Part shown: one piece after another, positions 45,967 through 54,415 of the stretch
Layout of the letters: every line of letters starts with the position of its first letter
Numbering within the stretch: the first letter of the stretch is position 1
DNA from: an uncultured Cohaesibacter sp.
Lineage (GTDB): Bacteria; Pseudomonadota; Alphaproteobacteria; Rhizobiales; Cohaesibacteraceae
NCBI RefSeq assembly: GCF_963678225.1
Contig: NZ_OY782764.1
Span: forward strand, 1,431,001 to 1,495,000
Direction: 5' to 3'
DNA: 64,000 nucleotides
Translations under genes and position numbers: made by a program
Notes under the pieces: model-generated
What the model saw: only the letters and a program-made list of their open reading frames with translations
Databases searched by the model: none
Told to the model about the DNA's origin: nothing

Positions 45967-46197
45967 TTACACCCCATCGAATGAAACCTGATGAATTGTC
46001 TTAAAGGCATTGAATACGGCCTGCGCTTTGCCGAGTGATTGATCGGTGATATACATGCCGCCAGCGGCGGTGTTTAGCTCGCCATCGTCTACATACTCTA
46101 TTGCGAGATCGACTTCTACATAAGCCTTCTCGATTTCCTTCTTCATGGTTTCAAGCAGCGCCTTCATGGCGGCTTGTGCGGTTTGCTTTTCCATCAT
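45967..46197 (-). CDS. Small hypothetical phage protein
   Basis: A 76-residue acidic, helical protein with AGGAG four bases before the start. No recognised domain. It follows dam in the late transcript and precedes the phage edge; it may be a late accessory gene. Confidence 0.6.
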   Translation of the reverse strand: MMEKQTAQAAMKALLETMKKEIEKAYVEVDLAIEYVDDGELNTAAGGMYITDQSLGKAQAVFNAFKTIHQVSFDGV

Positions 46198-46252
46198 TCT
46201 GCTCCTTTGTTTGGGTGCTACACATGTGGAGCAAGCCAGCCCGTTTGCCAGC

Positions 46253-46294
46253 TAATGCCATTGCTTTGTTGGGCTGTTCTCAGCAATGGCATTA
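46253..46294 (-). other. Perfect 13-base-pair stem-loop between dam and the small gene
   Basis: TAATGCCATTGCT (46253-46265) pairs perfectly with AGCAATGGCATTA (46282-46294) over a 16-base loop. It begins nine bases past the dam stop. No T-run follows, so its role as terminator, processing site or operator is open. Confidence 0.6.
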
Positions 46295-46302
46295 CGGTGT
46301 GT

Positions 46303-47127
46303 TTAGTTACCGATGACCAGTTCACGAGCTTTGGTCGCATTTTTGTCGTTTGCCGAATATTTGAGGCTCACTTCTTCGATATCGAACCCCGAGAAGATTT
46401 CTCTTATCTCGGGAACATCATTGATAGAGAAGAGGAAATGGCCCTTGATGCTGCGGAGCTGATCAGCCAACTGCTGGAAGTCTTCTGGGCCAAAGATACC
46501 CTTGCCGTAATAGTCCTCGCACTGCCAGTACGGCGGATCGAGATAGAACAGCGTGTCCGGCCGATCATAGCGCTTGATGCAGTCGGCATAAGGCAAGCAC
46601 TCAATGGTGACGCCAGAAAGGCGCTCATGGACATCTTCCAGCATGGGCACCACCTTGGTGAGGTCAAAGCGTGCGTGCCGCAAAGAAACGCCATAAGTGC
46701 TGCCATGAACCTTACCGGCAAAGGACGTGCGCTGGAGATAGAGGAAGCGGGCGGCGCGTTCCAGATCCGTCAGGGTGTCCGGATCCGTGGCTTTGAGCCG
46801 TTCGAATTCTGACCGGCTGGTGAGCTGGAATTTCAGGACCTCCAGAAACTGAGGATAGTGGCGCTGGAGAATGCGAAACAAAGTGATGACATCTTTTGAA
46901 ATGTCATTGATGACTTCACATTTTGGGCGCGATGCTCGCCGAAAGAAGATCCCGCCCATGCCAACGAAGGCTTCCACATAGTTGGCATGAGGGATGGCGT
47001 TGATGCGGCTTGCAATGTGTCTGGCGAGTTTGATTTTTCCTCCGATATACGGAGCAACAGGTTTAACGGGTGCGACAGCTTCAAACATTTTGTTCTCACT
47101 ATGTTCTTTTTGTAAGGAATCACCCAT
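46303..47127 (-). CDS. D12-class DNA adenine N6-methyltransferase
   Basis: A 274-residue Dam-type methylase. SAM-binding APYIGGKIKLARHI (about residues 25-38) and AFVGMGGIFF, catalytic LFYLDPPYWQC (DPPY, about residue 195). An alternative start at ATG 47088 gives MFEAVAPVKPVAPY, closer to some homologs. No restriction endonuclease is next to it, so it is a solitary phage methylase, probably protecting or regulating phage DNA. Target site not inferable (GATC is possible). Confidence 0.87.
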   Translation of the reverse strand: MGDSLQKEHSENKMFEAVAPVKPVAPYIGGKIKLARHIASRINAIPHANYVEAFVGMGGIFFRRASRPKCEVINDISKDVITLFRILQRHYPQFLEVLKFQLTSRSEFERLKATDPDTLTDLERAARFLYLQRTSFAGKVHGSTYGVSLRHARFDLTKVVPMLEDVHERLSGVTIECLPYADCIKRYDRPDTLFYLDPPYWQCEDYYGKGIFGPEDFQQLADQLRSIKGHFLFSINDVPEIREIFSGFDIEEVSLKYSANDKNATKARELVIGN

Positions 47128-47305
47128 ACTGGCTTTCTATCGATAGAAGCGGCGGGAGTGATGATTATGTTTGCTGTCATCGACCGGGTCTGGACGCCAA
47201 TCTTCGGCCCGGTATTGTGAGCGATAAAATCACTCGCAATCTCCCGCCTCTCATCGGAAGGAGATGGTTCGACTATCCCAAGAGAAAGACAGTCAAACTC
47301 TAAAA

Positions 47306-47710
47306 CTAGTAATCAGCGGCCAGCGCAATCACGGTCGCCGGACATTCAGGCCAGGCGGCGTCCAGCGTATAGTCGGCCCCGGTATCTACCGCTAGCGCCT
47401 GCACGGCAGCACGCATCGCAGCAATCCAGTCGACCATCTCGCTTGCAGCAGCCAGCATGTCGGCCTGCTCCGTTGTTCGATCAGCTTCCGCAACCGAACC
47501 AATAACTGCCGCAGCAGAGGCAATATTGGCCTGAGTTTCGGCAGAAAGAACGTCGTAGATCCGACGCTGGCAGTCTGCTTTGATCGTATCCAGTCGAACC
47601 GCCGCAATCGCTTCGTCAATTGTTGCCTGTGGCACTCCATGAGCCAAAAGCTGGACTTCGGTCATTGCGGCATAACGCTTGGTGCCATAAGTAAGTGTCA
47701 AATTTTCCAT
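47306..47710 (-). CDS. Hypothetical phage protein, possibly tail-fibre assembly
   Basis: A 134-residue, Ala-rich helical protein. It lies directly downstream of a tail-fibre-like gene, the position usually held by a fibre assembly chaperone. No motif confirms this. Confidence 0.5.
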   Translation of the reverse strand: MENLTLTYGTKRYAAMTEVQLLAHGVPQATIDEAIAAVRLDTIKADCQRRIYDVLSAETQANIASAAAVIGSVAEADRTTEQADMLAAASEMVDWIAAMRAAVQALAVDTGADYTLDAAWPECPATVIALAADY

Positions 47711-47723
47711 AGCAGACAGCTCC

Positions 47724-48467
47724 TCAAAGTGACGTCAGGTTCGAACGGAACCGATTTGATTCATGGGTATTTGGATCAGCTCCGGCAGAAACGCCGTTCA
47801 GAAAATGCCCTTCAACACCACTATCCACCGTGACAGTGCTGAACCAGAGGCCTGCTGATGCGGGATAGTAGACGGAAAAAAGATCCGCAACGCTAGCAGC
47901 ATCGGCGATTGATATGGAGCAACTACGCAAGATCACATCAAGGCTCTGAGCTCCGTACAAGCAGTATGGGAAAGTTATTTCCTCGCCGCAGTTCGGAATT
48001 ACGAGATCGATTGAAGTGAACTGTATGAAAGCTGGTCCTGCCATTTCAATACCAGCGCATTGCCTATGCCCGCTCCAACGAGGGGATGTGACTGCTTCAC
48101 TTGCAAATGACAAGGACCGGCTAACTACGTTGTTGCTACTATCACGACCTTGAAACCTCAACACGCGCGCACCCACATTCACAGACCTGTCCATCATCAC
48201 TGTATCATTCAATAAATTGATCAAAACGCTGATATTGTCTGCCGTGGCAGCTAACGCTTTCTCGATAGTCAGATAGGGATCTGTGATCGTTCCTGTTCCC
48301 TCATCGTTGCCATTTACAGAATCGACGTAAACCCACTTTGAAGCCATCGTTTCAGCCGCTTCCAAGCGGGCCAAAGACGCGTCGATCGTGTCACTTTTTT
48401 CATTGAACACATCGATCAGACTACGTGTCTCGCTCACCAGAGCCGTGATTTCTTCTGTCAAACTCAT
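47724..48467 (-). CDS. Putative tail fibre/spike protein
   Basis: A 247-residue protein: an N-terminal coiled-coil-like helix (residues ~5-45), then a repetitive beta-rich part starting VYVDSVNGNDEGTGTITDPY, a pattern that resembles the start of pectate-lyase-like right-handed beta-helices, as in phage tailspikes. GGAG precedes ATG 48467. Located after the gpH-like gene. Host-binding role inferred. Confidence 0.6.
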   Translation of the reverse strand: MSLTEEITALVSETRSLIDVFNEKSDTIDASLARLEAAETMASKWVYVDSVNGNDEGTGTITDPYLTIEKALAATADNISVLINLLNDTVMMDRSVNVGARVLRFQGRDSSNNVVSRSLSFASEAVTSPRWSGHRQCAGIEMAGPAFIQFTSIDLVIPNCGEEITFPYCLYGAQSLDVILRSCSISIADAASVADLFSVYYPASAGLWFSTVTVDSGVEGHFLNGVSAGADPNTHESNRFRSNLTSL

Positions 48468-48481
48468 TGCGAAGCTCCTTA

Positions 48482-49123
48482 TCAAGTCGCTGACAAAGTT
48501 TCGATTTGATCTTTCAAATCGTCGATTTGCATGACCAGACCTTTTATCTGGTCTTGTACACTGTCTATCCGGGCTGCTTGCAACGCTAAGCGCGAGGGAA
48601 GCACTTCTAGCTCTTTGATCCGGTCCAGTGCCTCCTGATGATGCCGTGCATTCGCGATCATCATTGCGGCTAATCGGGCAAAATCAGCGTCGTAAAAAAG
48701 CTGAAGATCGATATCGCCAGAAAAAGTCAGGCTATCTGCAGGCAACTGGGTAATACCGAGGCGGCACCCAAAGGCAATCGGCACACCAACCGTATAGGCG
48801 GCTAGCGGCATATTCGGATCAGACCAGACACCAAGCAAGGTGCCATCCTCAAGGATCAACCCCACCTCAGCTACAGTAAATCCAGTGTTAGTATCCAACA
48901 GTGCTGAAATCTCGATGTTGTAATCATCGACATAACGCCCCCCGGCCACTTCGACACGCGCCTTCTCCGATTTGAGGGCTGTCTCAGAGCCAGAGGGCGT
49001 ATATTTGCTTGTGCCCAGCGCAATATGGGTGATCTTTGCACTCAATCCATCATTGGCCGCAGCAAAAACAGCTCTAAGGCCTGCCACGGTTAGCGTGACA
49101 TTGATGGCGGTCATTTCCGTCAT
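48482..49123 (-). CDS. P2 gpH-like tail fibre N-terminal domain protein
   Basis: A 213-residue protein matching the conserved N-terminal domain of P2-type tail fibres (ITHIALGTSKYTPSGSETAL, EVGLILEDGTLLGVWSD) and ending in a coiled coil (about residues 160-210). It is much shorter than P2 gpH and lacks the receptor-binding tip, which may be supplied by the following gene. It overlaps gpI by 4 bases. Confidence 0.8.
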   Translation of the reverse strand: MTEMTAINVTLTVAGLRAVFAAANDGLSAKITHIALGTSKYTPSGSETALKSEKARVEVAGGRYVDDYNIEISALLDTNTGFTVAEVGLILEDGTLLGVWSDPNMPLAAYTVGVPIAFGCRLGITQLPADSLTFSGDIDLQLFYDADFARLAAMMIANARHHQEALDRIKELEVLPSRLALQAARIDSVQDQIKGLVMQIDDLKDQIETLSAT

Positions 49124-49878
49124 TGCAATTCTCCACTGATTTGCAGAAACATGATCGCGCGGCCTTGAGCGCCAAGAGCAAAACCAGCCCCCATGGATGG
49201 CAGCTTCGCTTCACCATCACGCGCAACAAAGCCAAGGGCACGTCCAGAAATGCCAAGCCCTGCCGCGCTGCCCATTGTGGGCAGCTTCATCTCACCTTCA
49301 GCCTTGGCAAGCCCCACAGCCCGCCCAGAGGCGCTGAAACCAATCTCGGTCTCAAGGCCAACGCCAAGCGCAAAGCTGCTCTCTTGGCTCCATCGCTTTG
49401 TTGCATCAATCATCTTGAGGCTTGCCCGCTGAATCTTCTCATTCAGCAGCATGGCTTCGTCAGCATAAAGATGCTCATTCACATATACGGTGACTTGATG
49501 CGTATCATGGTGCCCCACGGGTTCTTGTTCGTACCACTGGGTAATGTGGGGCTGGATACCAAGCAGGCTTTGCCCAAGAATAACGCCGCCATCTGTGCCC
49601 TTGCGCTCATGGAGTTCCCAAGCGCTGTCGATCAATCGGCGGGTCGCTTCTGGTGGCAATCCATCAGGGGGTAGGAACTCTTCCAGTGACCGATCATGAG
49701 CGGCAAGCGGCAAGGCTTCATCGGATGTCTCGTCACCAGTGCGCATCAGGAGAGAAGTAAAATCGAGACGGTCTGCCATCGCATTAAAGGCACGAACGAA
49801 AGTTCGGGTTCGATCATCATTTATACCTGGAGGAATGGCTTTGAGCGGAATACCACGCTTGGTGTTTTGATCAGTCAT
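49120..49878 (-). CDS. Tail protein I (P2 gpI-like) with a repeat-containing C-terminal extension
   Basis: A 252-residue baseplate protein. Residues ~1-165 correspond to gpI (EEFLPPDGLPPEATRRLID, WELHERKGTDGGV). From about residue 180 onward, a 27-residue unit occurs about 2.7 times: GFSASGRAVGLAKAEGEMKL, GLGISGRALGFVARDGEAKL, ALGAQGRAIMFLQISGEL. P2 gpI is about 176 residues, so this tail is extra. It overlaps gpJ by 8 bases and gpH by 4. Confidence 0.82.
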   Translation of the reverse strand: MTDQNTKRGIPLKAIPPGINDDRTRTFVRAFNAMADRLDFTSLLMRTGDETSDEALPLAAHDRSLEEFLPPDGLPPEATRRLIDSAWELHERKGTDGGVILGQSLLGIQPHITQWYEQEPVGHHDTHQVTVYVNEHLYADEAMLLNEKIQRASLKMIDATKRWSQESSFALGVGLETEIGFSASGRAVGLAKAEGEMKLPTMGSAAGLGISGRALGFVARDGEAKLPSMGAGFALGAQGRAIMFLQISGELQ

Positions 49879-51019
49879 TAGACACCACCATGGTCAAATC
49901 CACGTCTGTCACGACACCAAACTGATGAGGGTCCAACTGACGATCTTCAAGACCTGCCAAATCCAGCTCAATATCTATCAGATTGGTGAAATTGTTCCAG
50001 GCAACGACTGTGAGTGCAGACAAGGCAAGATAAGATCCGAGTGACCGCTGCCAGATGGCTGCGGCATCCGATAAATCCGCTTCCATATCAAGCTGGGTGC
50101 TGGTTGCATCCCCTTCAATCAAAGCGGATCCGCTAACTGTGAAACTAACGGCTTCCGCAGGAAAAACGGAAACATCATCACCCTGAGGCCGCTTATCTTC
50201 AGGATCGAGCCAGCTTTTAACACGAGCGCAGTAGTCTTCGGATGGAACGCCGCTATCCAGCAAAAGATAAATCCAGATATGGCCCGGTTCAGGGCGAATG
50301 ACGGCGACTGCAACAATTGCGGAACTGAATGCCAGAACCTGCTGGCGATAGCTTTCTTTCGGCCCCGCTTTGGAAATCCGGTCATGAGCATAGGCGGCAC
50401 GCATCCGAAGGCTATCATCGTCCTCCTCATCGGCCCCACCTTCTGTCTCTGTGATATTGGCAACAGAGACACCATCTTGGGACGCCAGAAAGGCGTTGAT
50501 CTGGCCAGCAGTCATGCCATTGGCATCTTCACCTTCTTCTTGGGCAGTCGCTCCCACGGTACCAGACAACAGCCCTGCTTCGATCAACAACTGCTCATCG
50601 GTCGAGAAGCGATAGTCGCCACCCACCACAATTGTGCCTTCGGACAGGAAGAAGTCCTCAGTCAGTACGCCATCAAGGGTAACCTGCAAGTCGCAAGTGG
50701 ACGCAGCAGCCTTCAGCCGATAGGTCGAATTGTTGGCGGCAACGACATCCAGATGCTCCCCTTCCGCAAAGAGCAGCCAACGTTGTTTGGAAGCAATCTG
50801 ACCTTCCTGCCCGAGCAGCGAGAAGCCATAGGAGAGAAGATCGATCAGGATCTGCTCATATTGTGCAGGATAGAGCGTGCGTTGCGGACCGTCTTCAGCA
50901 TTTTCGAACCAGTCAATCAGCAGCTCTTTCCAATCAGTCGAACTGGTGGTGAAACATTGCGGTGCGCCCCGGGCGATCAGCTCTTCAGCTGTATAGGCTT
51001 TAACCAGGTCGGAGGCCAT
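49871..51019 (-). CDS. Baseplate assembly protein J (P2 gpJ-like)
   Basis: A 382-residue protein of the baseplate J family: an N-terminal region, beta-rich middle domain and ADEEDDDSLRMRAAYAHDR segment followed by GPKESYRQQVLAFS typical of the family. It sits between W and I, as in P2. The start overlaps the W stop by one base. Confidence 0.87.
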   Translation of the reverse strand: MASDLVKAYTAEELIARGAPQCFTTSSTDWKELLIDWFENAEDGPQRTLYPAQYEQILIDLLSYGFSLLGQEGQIASKQRWLLFAEGEHLDVVAANNSTYRLKAAASTCDLQVTLDGVLTEDFFLSEGTIVVGGDYRFSTDEQLLIEAGLLSGTVGATAQEEGEDANGMTAGQINAFLASQDGVSVANITETEGGADEEDDDSLRMRAAYAHDRISKAGPKESYRQQVLAFSSAIVAVAVIRPEPGHIWIYLLLDSGVPSEDYCARVKSWLDPEDKRPQGDDVSVFPAEAVSFTVSGSALIEGDATSTQLDMEADLSDAAAIWQRSLGSYLALSALTVVAWNNFTNLIDIELDLAGLEDRQLDPHQFGVVTDVDLTMVVSND

Positions 51020-51405
51020 TACGCAGCCTCCTGCAACTGGACTGTTGTCCGCTGGATCTCCTTGGCGACCGCTTCAACCGGATACCAGCTGATGGTCACC
51101 GCATAATGGGCAAAGTTGATGACTTCCGCCTCAATACCGGAGAGCACAATACGGGGTTCCCATTTGGTGATGGCGTCCCAGATTTCTCGTTTAATGGCGG
51201 GAATGGCGACTGCTGGCGGTCGGTCAAGATAATTCACCGCGTCGCAGAATTTTTCGGGCTCGGTTGGCACCGAACGTTTTGGCGTCAGGACAATGGTCCG
51301 CACCGCTTGGTGCAGATCATCAAGACCAACAACAATCTCTCCCCAAGCACTTTCGGCACCCAGAGTAATCTTATGTTGCCAATGCAGATAATCGATATGC
51401 ACCAT
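51019..51405 (-). CDS. Baseplate protein W (gp25-like)
   Basis: A 128-residue protein of the GPW/gp25 family. The C-terminal half has EPRIVLSGIEAEVINFAHYA, the usual WEPRI pattern. It joins the baseplate wedge in contractile tails and lies beside J as expected. Confidence 0.85.
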   Translation of the reverse strand: MVHIDYLHWQHKITLGAESAWGEIVVGLDDLHQAVRTIVLTPKRSVPTEPEKFCDAVNYLDRPPAVAIPAIKREIWDAITKWEPRIVLSGIEAEVINFAHYAVTISWYPVEAVAKEIQRTTVQLQEAA

Positions 51406-51497
51406 GCTGACAGATCCGGTTAGAGATGAACCTGTCAGCAGAATAGGAAAAGACGGGATTAGAGGTTACGGAAGTGTTCCTGAAAACTAAGGGAGCC

Positions 51498-52061
51498 TTA
51501 AGTGAACCGGCGAACAAACCAATCGAGTTTTCGATTGGTTACGGGCTGTCTTCGCTTGTACAGATCGCTGTAGTGACAGGAAATTGTAATCTTACCAAGT
51601 TCTCTACGCACCTGATCCGCAGCTTCAACGTGATCATTATCTTTGTCGTCAAGATCAAGAACAACTAGAAACTTCTCTGATTGAGCAGAGATTACAGTGC
51701 CTGCGGAGACGGTTGAGAAATCTCTCCAGGTAAGTCCGGCAGGCAGATCGGGCATAAGACTAACTAGAGGTTGATCTACAAACGAGCCTTCTCCCTCTTT
51801 ATCAAATACAACTTTATCAATAATCAATGGCCCCATTCCCATGTTGGAAATCGCAACAGATAGTTCGTTCTCATAGTCCCCAAACGAAATTTGAGCAATT
51901 GGCCTAACAGAAAGGCGGTTGTGCAGCATTTGATAACGAGATGTTAAAACCACTAATAGAAGAGAGGCTAGCGCAGCTATGGCGGACAGGGCCGTTGCTA
52001 ACGCAATGACGAAATTCTGATGTTCATTTATATAGCCAAGTAATGATGTGGGATCTAACAT
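51498..52061 (-). CDS. Membrane-protein moron inside the tail operon
   Basis: A 187-residue protein with one N-terminal membrane helix (FVIALATALSAIAALASLL, residues ~18-38) and a soluble beta-rich remainder. The gene interrupts the canonical V-W order, is more AT-rich than its neighbours, and has a promoter-like TATTATAAAT at 52081-52090 just upstream, which is why ATG 52061 is preferred over an earlier start. Near its 3' end is a perfect 10-base-pair hairpin (51517-51540). Independent promoter and position are typical of a moron, perhaps for superinfection exclusion or host change. Function unknown. Confidence 0.65.
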   Translation of the reverse strand: MLDPTSLLGYINEHQNFVIALATALSAIAALASLLLVVLTSRYQMLHNRLSVRPIAQISFGDYENELSVAISNMGMGPLIIDKVVFDKEGEGSFVDQPLVSLMPDLPAGLTWRDFSTVSAGTVISAQSEKFLVVLDLDDKDNDHVEAADQVRRELGKITISCHYSDLYKRRQPVTNRKLDWFVRRFT

Positions 52062-52150
52062 ATCGTTGCTCTGTTGTATCATTTATAATAGAACGCGTTT
52101 TTAACCCTAAAGCGATAAGCTTCAATCAATTCTTGACCATTTCCCAACAT

Positions 52151-52681
52151 TTACCCAGGCACTCCGGTCTTATCCGGCCCCGGAAGCACATCCAGATGCT
52201 TATGATCATCCCCGACTGTCTGGCCATTGTGAGTGAAGACGCCACCTTCCGCTTGGAAATCACCAGTTACCTTGACATTGGCTGTGATGTGCAGGTCTGA
52301 GCCCTCCATTACCGCCGAGTTGAAACCCTTGATCGTAACGTTGCCGCTCGCCCGGTCTATGATCATCTCCATGCCGCTAGCAAAAACCTTGTGCTCGACA
52401 CCCGGATCATCCGTTGGTGCGCTGTCTTCGTCATTCCAGCATGAGCCAATCACACAACCATCTTCTCCATCCCAGTCAATGATGCAATTGACCTGTTCTC
52501 CAACATTGGGCATGGACCAGCTTTTGTTCGCACCGGTGCCACCCTGATTGGCATTGAGCCAGAAGCTGTCATTCTCGTCTTCATCATCAAAAGTGACGCG
52601 GATCCGTCCCTTCTTGATTTCCTTTACTCTGCCGCGCCGGTAAGGCGAGTTCTTTTCATTGTTGCGAAAGCGCTCAGCCAT
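52151..52681 (-). CDS. Baseplate spike protein V (P2 gpV-like)
   Basis: A 176-residue OB-fold plus beta-helix protein: GRVKEIKKGRIRVTF, then CIIDWDGEDGCVIGSCWND, then a repetitive C-terminus ending in DDHKHLDVL, whose HxH motif would bind the iron at the needle tip. It is the membrane-puncturing spike. Confidence 0.85.
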   Translation of the reverse strand: MAERFRNNEKNSPYRRGRVKEIKKGRIRVTFDDEDENDSFWLNANQGGTGANKSWSMPNVGEQVNCIIDWDGEDGCVIGSCWNDEDSAPTDDPGVEHKVFASGMEMIIDRASGNVTIKGFNSAVMEGSDLHITANVKVTGDFQAEGGVFTHNGQTVGDDHKHLDVLPGPDKTGVPG

Positions 52682-52682
52682 A

Positions 52683-53678
52683 TCAGACTCCTTTCAGGTC
52701 AAGCTTGGTGGTGTAGTTGCCTCGCTTTATGGAGTGGGTCGCCTTGTGAATGAGATAGTTGCCAGCATAACGGCCGAAGGTAGATCCAAGACCGACAACA
52801 AGGCCAGCCACTAATGTGGAGTCGCCAACCACCGTTAGGTTGGCTGTGCGCTTATTCTCATTAGCTTTAGCCAACCGGCCCTTTGCCAGTTTCTTGGCCT
52901 GGTCCTCATTCTCCACCCGCTCATCGATCTTCAGCACGTCGCCGGATTTGGAAGCAAGATCCTGCACTTCGCCTTTGATCAGCTTTTTGGAGGTGGGATC
53001 GAGATAGCAAACTTTGGCTTGCTTGTAGGTTTTGGACGATTGATCCTTTGCCTGCCAACGGGTGATTTTGGTGGGAGCGGTCAGCTCGAATGTCTTGACC
53101 GGCCCTTGTTGTTCCAGGTCTTCCCGTTTGTAGAAAACGAGCTGCTTATGCTTGATGGAGACGAAATATCCGAAGTCCTCAGCCAATCGCTTGATATAGG
53201 CAAGATCCCGCTCGCGGCGCTGGCGCTTATAGTCAAACTTGATGTCTTCGATATCGCCCGAAACCGTATAGCCAAGGGTTTCTGCCGTTTCAGTGATGAT
53301 TTTCTTGAGGTTGGTCTTCTCAGAGCCCTTGCTCTTCTGGGTGCGTTGATCCTTTTCCGGAAAGGCTGACGTGGCCCGGAAACAGACAATATCTCCGCCA
53401 CGGGAGCCGCTCGCATCGGGAATATCGACCTGATAGGAGCCGCAGGGCATCATTAAACCGCCCTTGTAGCCAATGCTCGCTTCAACGACATCTCCTTCAT
53501 CTGGTCTCCATGCTCCGCGCCACAGCCCGGTATCGTCACGCAAACGGGCAGCAATCTCATCAGCTTTGCCATGTAGATTGTCTGTCCAGGTGAAGTCCAG
53601 AAGGAAAGGAGCAAAGTCTGAGCCGACATCTATGCCGTTGATGATCAACGACACAATAGGCTCTGCAAGCTGGCTCAT
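52683..53678 (-). CDS. Late control D-like baseplate hub protein (gpD)
   Basis: A 331-residue protein of the phage late control D family: N-terminal VSLIINGIDVG, middle KRLAEDFGYFVSIKHKQLVF and a C-terminal LysM-like KATHSIKRGNYTTKLDL. It forms the hub beneath the tube. It ends two bases before V and overlaps X by 4. Confidence 0.87.
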   Translation of the reverse strand: MSQLAEPIVSLIINGIDVGSDFAPFLLDFTWTDNLHGKADEIAARLRDDTGLWRGAWRPDEGDVVEASIGYKGGLMMPCGSYQVDIPDASGSRGGDIVCFRATSAFPEKDQRTQKSKGSEKTNLKKIITETAETLGYTVSGDIEDIKFDYKRQRRERDLAYIKRLAEDFGYFVSIKHKQLVFYKREDLEQQGPVKTFELTAPTKITRWQAKDQSSKTYKQAKVCYLDPTSKKLIKGEVQDLASKSGDVLKIDERVENEDQAKKLAKGRLAKANENKRTANLTVVGDSTLVAGLVVGLGSTFGRYAGNYLIHKATHSIKRGNYTTKLDLKGV

Positions 53679-53938
53679 GAGCTACTCGTCCGTTTCCATG
53701 GTGGTAATTGGCTGTCATCAAGCGTTGATTGCTCAATCACCGGAATGCGTAAGGTCAGCCCAGTTGGCAGCAGCGCGGGGATTGAAAGCAGAGAGCCAAC
53801 ATAGAGATCCCGGTTTTCTTCAATGATCAGGCCGTCTTTGCTAGCATCGCCATAATAGTCCCAAGCGAGCAGATCCCAACGATCCCCAGCAACTGTTAAA
53901 TGCTCAAGATATTCACCTGTTTTAACGACCTCAGCCAT
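53675..53938 (-). CDS. Tail protein X (LysM-like)
   Basis: An 87-residue protein of the tail X family: TVAGDRWDLLAWDYYGDASK, then IPALLPTGLTLRIP, a LysM fold. It is located between U and D, as in P2. Confidence 0.85.
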   Translation of the reverse strand: MAEVVKTGEYLEHLTVAGDRWDLLAWDYYGDASKDGLIIEENRDLYVGSLLSIPALLPTGLTLRIPVIEQSTLDDSQLPPWKRTSSS

Positions 53939-53941
53939 CTC

Positions 53942-54415
53942 CTATCCCTTCTTGGTCAAAGGGTTGATAAGGGCCGCTGCAGCGGTTGCAATTGCGGAGA
54001 CTGCCGAGCTGAAAGAGATGGCTGCACCTGGAACTTCCAACAATTCGATGCTGGCCGACAAACGCACGATCCGGCCTCTCTTGGTGGTTTTCTCGATAAC
54101 GGGTGAGACCGAACTAATCTGGTAATGGGTGCCATCATAGTTACCATAGCCAGAAGTGAAGGCCATGACGGAGCCTGATGATCTAGCAGCATTCAGGCGA
54201 GCATATTCCAATTGCGGATCGCAAAAGCTCTCATCGAAAAAGAAAGTAAGGCTTCGTTGGTCGAGCTCCTCGCCAGCATACTGGGGAATGGGTTTACCCC
54301 GCACCACCTTGTGCTGGTGAATGGTATTTCCCCATTTCTGGCTGTCAGATTTCGGGCCAGACATGGCATTATCCTGCCCCAAAACAAAATCACCAAGATA
54401 GGCATAAACTGTCAT
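53942..54415 (-). CDS. Tail protein U
   Basis: A 157-residue protein of the phage tail U family, about the usual length: YLGDFVLGQDN, then a TIHQHKVVRGKPIPQYAGEE segment. It closes the tail tube end and overlaps the tape measure gene by one base. Confidence 0.85.
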   Translation of the reverse strand: MTVYAYLGDFVLGQDNAMSGPKSDSQKWGNTIHQHKVVRGKPIPQYAGEELDQRSLTFFFDESFCDPQLEYARLNAARSSGSVMAFTSGYGNYDGTHYQISSVSPVIEKTTKRGRIVRLSASIELLEVPGAAISFSSAVSAIATAAAALINPLTKKG

